Assembly: GCA_934378025.1 (NCBI GenBank)
Contig: CAKRPM010000052.1
Coordinates: 1-7,959 of the forward strand
Source of the DNA: an uncultured Eubacteriales bacterium
Lineage (GTDB): Bacteria > Bacillota > Clostridia > Oscillospirales > QAKW01
Direction: 5' to 3'
DNA length: 7,959 nt
This document shows positions 6,374-7,959 of the stretch, piece by piece. Position numbers and translations under genes: made by a program. Positions within the stretch are counted from its first letter, which is position 1, and every line of letters starts with the position of its first letter. Under the pieces are notes generated by a model that saw nothing but the letters and a program-made list of their open reading frames with translations, was not told the origin of the DNA and made no database searches.

Positions 6374-7384
6374 ATGGCGAAATCTACCGGTCAAAAACTC
6401 AGACTGTTGTATTTGATGCAACTTTTTCGCGAGCAAACCGATGAGACGCATCCGCTGACTCGTCAACAGCTTGTAAATCTTTTGGAAAGCCGATACGATA
6501 TTATTTCCGAGAGAAAAACCTTTTATGACGATTTGGCGTGCCTGCGGCAATTCGGCATGGAGATTGAAAAAACGGGCAAGGGCGGCTACTTTCTCGCCGC
6601 TCGAACCTTTGAAATGCCGGAGCTGCGGCTGTTGGCGGACGCGGTCGGCTGCAGCCGTTTTATTACCGAAAAGAAGAGTCGAAAACTGATTGAAAAGCTG
6701 GCCACGCTCTGTTCCCTTCATGAGGGGAATTCACTGCGCACGCAAACCGATCTGACCACACGCAGAAAAATGATCAACGAGAGCATTTATTACAGCATCG
6801 ACGCAATCTACCAAGCCAAAAACGAAGCGCAGAATATTTCGTTTTATTATTTTAACTGGAGCATCGGCGCCGATGGCCGCCCGCAAAAAGAATATCGTCA
6901 CAACAAAGCGCGCTATACGGTTTTGCCGCTGAGCGTTGTTTGGAACGATGAAAATTATTATCTGATCGCCTTTGATGAAAAAAGCCGGCAAATTCGCCAC
7001 TATCGAATTGATAAAATGGAACAGCTCGATTTGGAAGAGCGCCCCAAGAACATACCCTTTGCGCCGGAAGAATTTAACGCCAACGAATACGTTTCCAAGC
7101 TTTTTAATATGTACGGCGGAAAAGAAGAGCAGGTTACTTTACGATTTGATAAAGCGCTTCTGGGCGTTATGATCGATCAATTCGGTACGAATGTTATGCT
7201 GCGGCCGGACGGCGAAAACTCTCTGAAATTGATTACAAACGTTGTCACCTCACCGCAATTTTTGGGCTGGCTGTTCTCTTTGCAGGAACAGGTTGAAATT
7301 CTTTCCCCCGAGGACTTGCGAAATCGATTTTATCAGCAAAATAAGGCGCTTGAAAACCTTTACCAACCCGAAATTGATACATAA
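6374..7384 (+). CDS. WYL-domain transcriptional regulator with DeoR-like winged HTH
   Basis: This 336-residue protein has the layout of WYL regulators: an N-terminal winged helix (about 1-75, ending in EKTGKGGYFL), a linker, a WYL domain (about 138-215) and a C-terminal WCX-like region (about 240-336, opening with EEQVTLRFD). The family's WYL triplet reads YYL (195-197) in NDENYYLIAFDE, a common variant. RHYRIDKM (208-215) is the usual end of the domain. WYL domains bind nucleic acid or small ligands, and most of these proteins regulate transcription; the target here is unknown. AAAGGAG (6357-6363) stands 10 bases before the ATG. It follows nifU across a terminator-like hairpin, so read-through from nifSU is the likely way it is expressed unless a promoter lies inside nifU. 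Control of Fe-S genes is possible but not shown. No nuclease or other defence gene is adjacent. Confidence 0.92.
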   Translation: MAKSTGQKLRLLYLMQLFREQTDETHPLTRQQLVNLLESRYDIISERKTFYDDLACLRQFGMEIEKTGKGGYFLAARTFEMPELRLLADAVGCSRFITEKKSRKLIEKLATLCSLHEGNSLRTQTDLTTRRKMINESIYYSIDAIYQAKNEAQNISFYYFNWSIGADGRPQKEYRHNKARYTVLPLSVVWNDENYYLIAFDEKSRQIRHYRIDKMEQLDLEERPKNIPFAPEEFNANEYVSKLFNMYGGKEEQVTLRFDKALLGVMIDQFGTNVMLRPDGENSLKLITNVVTSPQFLGWLFSLQEQVEILSPEDLRNRFYQQNKALENLYQPEIDT

Positions 7385-7418
7385 TTTTATAAAAGGCCCG
7401 TCTTTTGGACGGTCTATG

Positions 7419-7472
7419 AAAAAAGGAACAGCAATACTTGCTGTTCCTTTCAGACTGTCGAAAAAGTCGGTC
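7419..7472 (-). repeat. two-hairpin intergenic repeat, copy 1 (inverted, partly decayed)
   Basis: AAAGGAACAGCAA (7422-7434) pairs perfectly with TTGCTGTTCCTTT (7438-7450), with loop TAC. On the - strand the stem is followed by six Ts, making it a good terminator for leftward transcription; on the + strand only three Ts follow, inside the stem. The adjoining CAGACTGTCGAAAAAGTCGGTC is a damaged second hairpin (GACTG 7453-7457 with CGGTC 7468-7472, including a wobble pair). Its reverse complement matches copy 2 at 7712-7758 in 41 of 47 positions by my alignment. Confidence 0.75.
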
Positions 7473-7570
7473 AACCGCAAGCAAAGAAAACATGAGTCTA
7501 TTTTTAAGCGGGAAAATTAAAGTGTATTTTTTGCTTTATAGTTCTTGTTAAAAACAAGAAACAGCATTAG

Positions 7571-7606
7571 AAAGATCCCGAAATCATCGAGATTTTGGGA
7601 TCTTTT
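7571..7606 (+). terminator. terminator-like hairpin in the 3' intergenic region
   Basis: AAAGATCCCGAAATC (7571-7585) pairs with GATTTTGGGATCTTT (7591-7605), 15 pairs including one G-T wobble, with a 5-base loop and four Ts at 7603-7606. It may end transcripts leaving the WYL gene or mark a small untranslated RNA. The Ts partly belong to the stem, so its efficiency is uncertain. Confidence 0.6.
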
Positions 7607-7617
7607 GCTTACTTTCA

Positions 7618-7668
7618 CCGAACATGGACTCTACCGTATATACATACGCCGACAAGTCCTTGTTCGGC
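7618..7668. repeat. nested hairpin with an alternative pairing
   Basis: CCGAACATGGACT (7618-7630) pairs with AGTCCTTGTTCGG (7655-7667) at 12 of 13 positions. Inside it, CGTAT (7635-7639) pairs with ATACG (7644-7648). An alternative bulged stem, 7648-7656 with 7659-7668, would compete for the same right arm. The function is unknown; it could be a structured RNA or a remnant of a mobile element. Confidence 0.5.
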
Positions 7669-7696
7669 AAATTTACCTTCCTTTTTCAAAGTCTGC

Positions 7697-7758
7697 CAGC
7701 GTGTCGATAAGTTTATCGACACGCTGAAAGGAACAGCAATACTTGCTGTTCCTTTTTT
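7697..7758 (+). repeat. two-hairpin intergenic repeat, copy 2, with terminator
   Basis: The first hairpin is CAGCGTGTCGATAA (7697-7710) with TTATCGACACGCTG (7713-7726), a perfect stem around a tiny loop. The second follows without a gap: AAAGGAACAGCAA (7727-7739) with TTGCTGTTCCTTT (7743-7755), loop TAC, running into Ts through 7758. The second hairpin alone is a strong rightward intrinsic terminator. Together they are the intact form of the element seen inverted at 7419-7472. Confidence 0.8.
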
Positions 7759-7773
7759 GTGTTATCAAAGAAC

Positions 7774-7863
7774 AAGGCGCCAAAATCTGCGTTTCAGGCG
7801 TACCCCTGACACGCAGGGCCGTTTGCCCGCGGATAGGCGCTCTTTGCGTACGAAAGAGCGCAC
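7774..7863. other. strongly structured non-coding stretch, possible RNA or repeat
   Basis: A long hairpin (7787-7798 with 7805-7816; 11 pairs, one mismatch) is followed by a GGGC/GCCC stem (7816-7819 with 7825-7828), which shares base 7816 with it. A perfect 9-bp hairpin comes next, GCGCTCTTT (7837-7845) with AAAGAGCGC (7853-7861), loop GCGTACG. It is more GC-rich than the surrounding DNA. I cannot match it to a known RNA family. It could be part of a longer interspersed repeat that includes the hairpins just upstream. Confidence 0.45.
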
Positions 7864-7882
7864 AAAAAGTCCCCTACGGTGC

Positions 7883-7959
7883 TGAACTGCCCCAAGTTGT
7901 ACAGACAGTACAAAAAAAGCCTACTTGATGTAGCAAATTAAATTTTAAGAAACAAACTG
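7883..7959 (+). mobile_element. possible left end of an IS3-family-like insertion sequence (cut by window)
   Basis: TGAACTGCCCCAAGTTG starts at 7883 and resembles the TG-starting terminal repeats with an ACTG..CCC core that I associate with IS3/IS150-group elements. A short dyad, TTGTAC (7897-7902) with GTACAA (7908-7913), lies within it, and an AT-rich stretch runs to the window end with no start codon of a transposase yet. No transposase is visible, so this rests on resemblance of the end alone. Confidence 0.3.

Larger units (their letters stand above)
7385..7959. other. hairpin-rich intergenic region without a convincing gene
   Basis: These 575 bases hold only short reading frames that cross hairpins in several frames, lack good ribosome sites and resemble no family. 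After the WYL stop, CCGTC (7398-7402) and GACGG (7408-7412) form a small hairpin without a T-run. Next come a repeat hairpin, a TTCTTGTT/AACAAGAA hairpin (7542-7560), a terminator-like hairpin, a nested hairpin, the second repeat copy and a structured tail. The larger elements are listed separately. No tRNA or rRNA signature was seen. Confidence 0.7.

Noticed and set aside
6017..6721. Open frame of 234 codons on the - strand
   Set aside because: It spans the antisense of nifU, the nifU terminator and the start of the WYL gene, with no own ribosome site or family features.
7422..7520. Small ORF beginning at the ATG near 7417 (MKKGTAILAVPF...)
   Set aside because: Its first half is a translation of the palindromic repeat, it lacks a ribosome site, and the same peptide arises from the second repeat copy in another context. 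Likely spurious.
7537..7542. TATAGT as a -10 for an RNA from the 3' intergenic region
   Set aside because: No -35-like sequence at suitable spacing; the surroundings are generally AT-rich.
7595..7885. 96-codon open frame across the hairpin region
   Set aside because: It runs through three hairpins and the repeat, has no ribosome site and no recognisable protein features, and overlaps another equally unconvincing frame at 7743-7928.
7385..7959. CRISPR array or tandem repeat
   Set aside because: The repeats are two inverted hairpin units about 300 bp apart, with no regular spacer-repeat pattern and no cas genes.

Overview
This window looks like an ordinary chromosomal region of a Clostridia-type Firmicute, most likely from the Oscillospiraceae/Ruminococcaceae side. 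The grounds are a Noc-like ParB paralogue beside parA-parB, canonical parS palindromes, a nifS-nifU pair and mixed AT/GC codon use. The taxon is an inference from gene content and protein style. Noc/ParAB loci of this kind usually lie close to the replication origin, but no clear DnaA-box cluster is visible here.

All genes lie on the + strand. From 1 to 402 is the C-terminal part of a Noc-like protein that starts before the window. The gap at 403-714 holds a strong intrinsic terminator, two near-perfect parS centromere sites (531-546 and 569-584) and an extended -10 promoter. Behind that promoter runs a tightly packed gene string: parA (715), parB (1485), a hypothetical membrane coiled-coil protein (2353), serS (2916) and rnhA (4190). 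Every junction in the string is a short overlap. After an AT-rich inverted repeat come nifS (4686) and nifU (5897), the cysteine desulfurase and scaffold of Fe-S cluster assembly. Next are a hairpin with a short T-run and a WYL-domain transcriptional regulator (6374-7384).

The last 575 bases (7385-7959) contain no convincing gene but many hairpins. A two-hairpin repeat occurs twice in opposite orientations (7419-7472 and 7697-7758). A terminator-like hairpin and a nested 50-base hairpin lie between the copies. Past the second copy is another strongly structured stretch. The final 77 bases begin with a sequence resembling the left end of an IS3-family insertion sequence.

ParA, ParB and the parS sites form the chromosome-segregation module, and Noc couples division to nucleoid position. 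serS and rnhA appear to be housekeeping passengers of the same transcript. nifS and nifU form a second functional unit, possibly with the WYL regulator. I see no clear evidence for a new defence or mobile system. The most unexplained parts are the hairpin-rich 3' region and the hypothetical protein between parB and serS.
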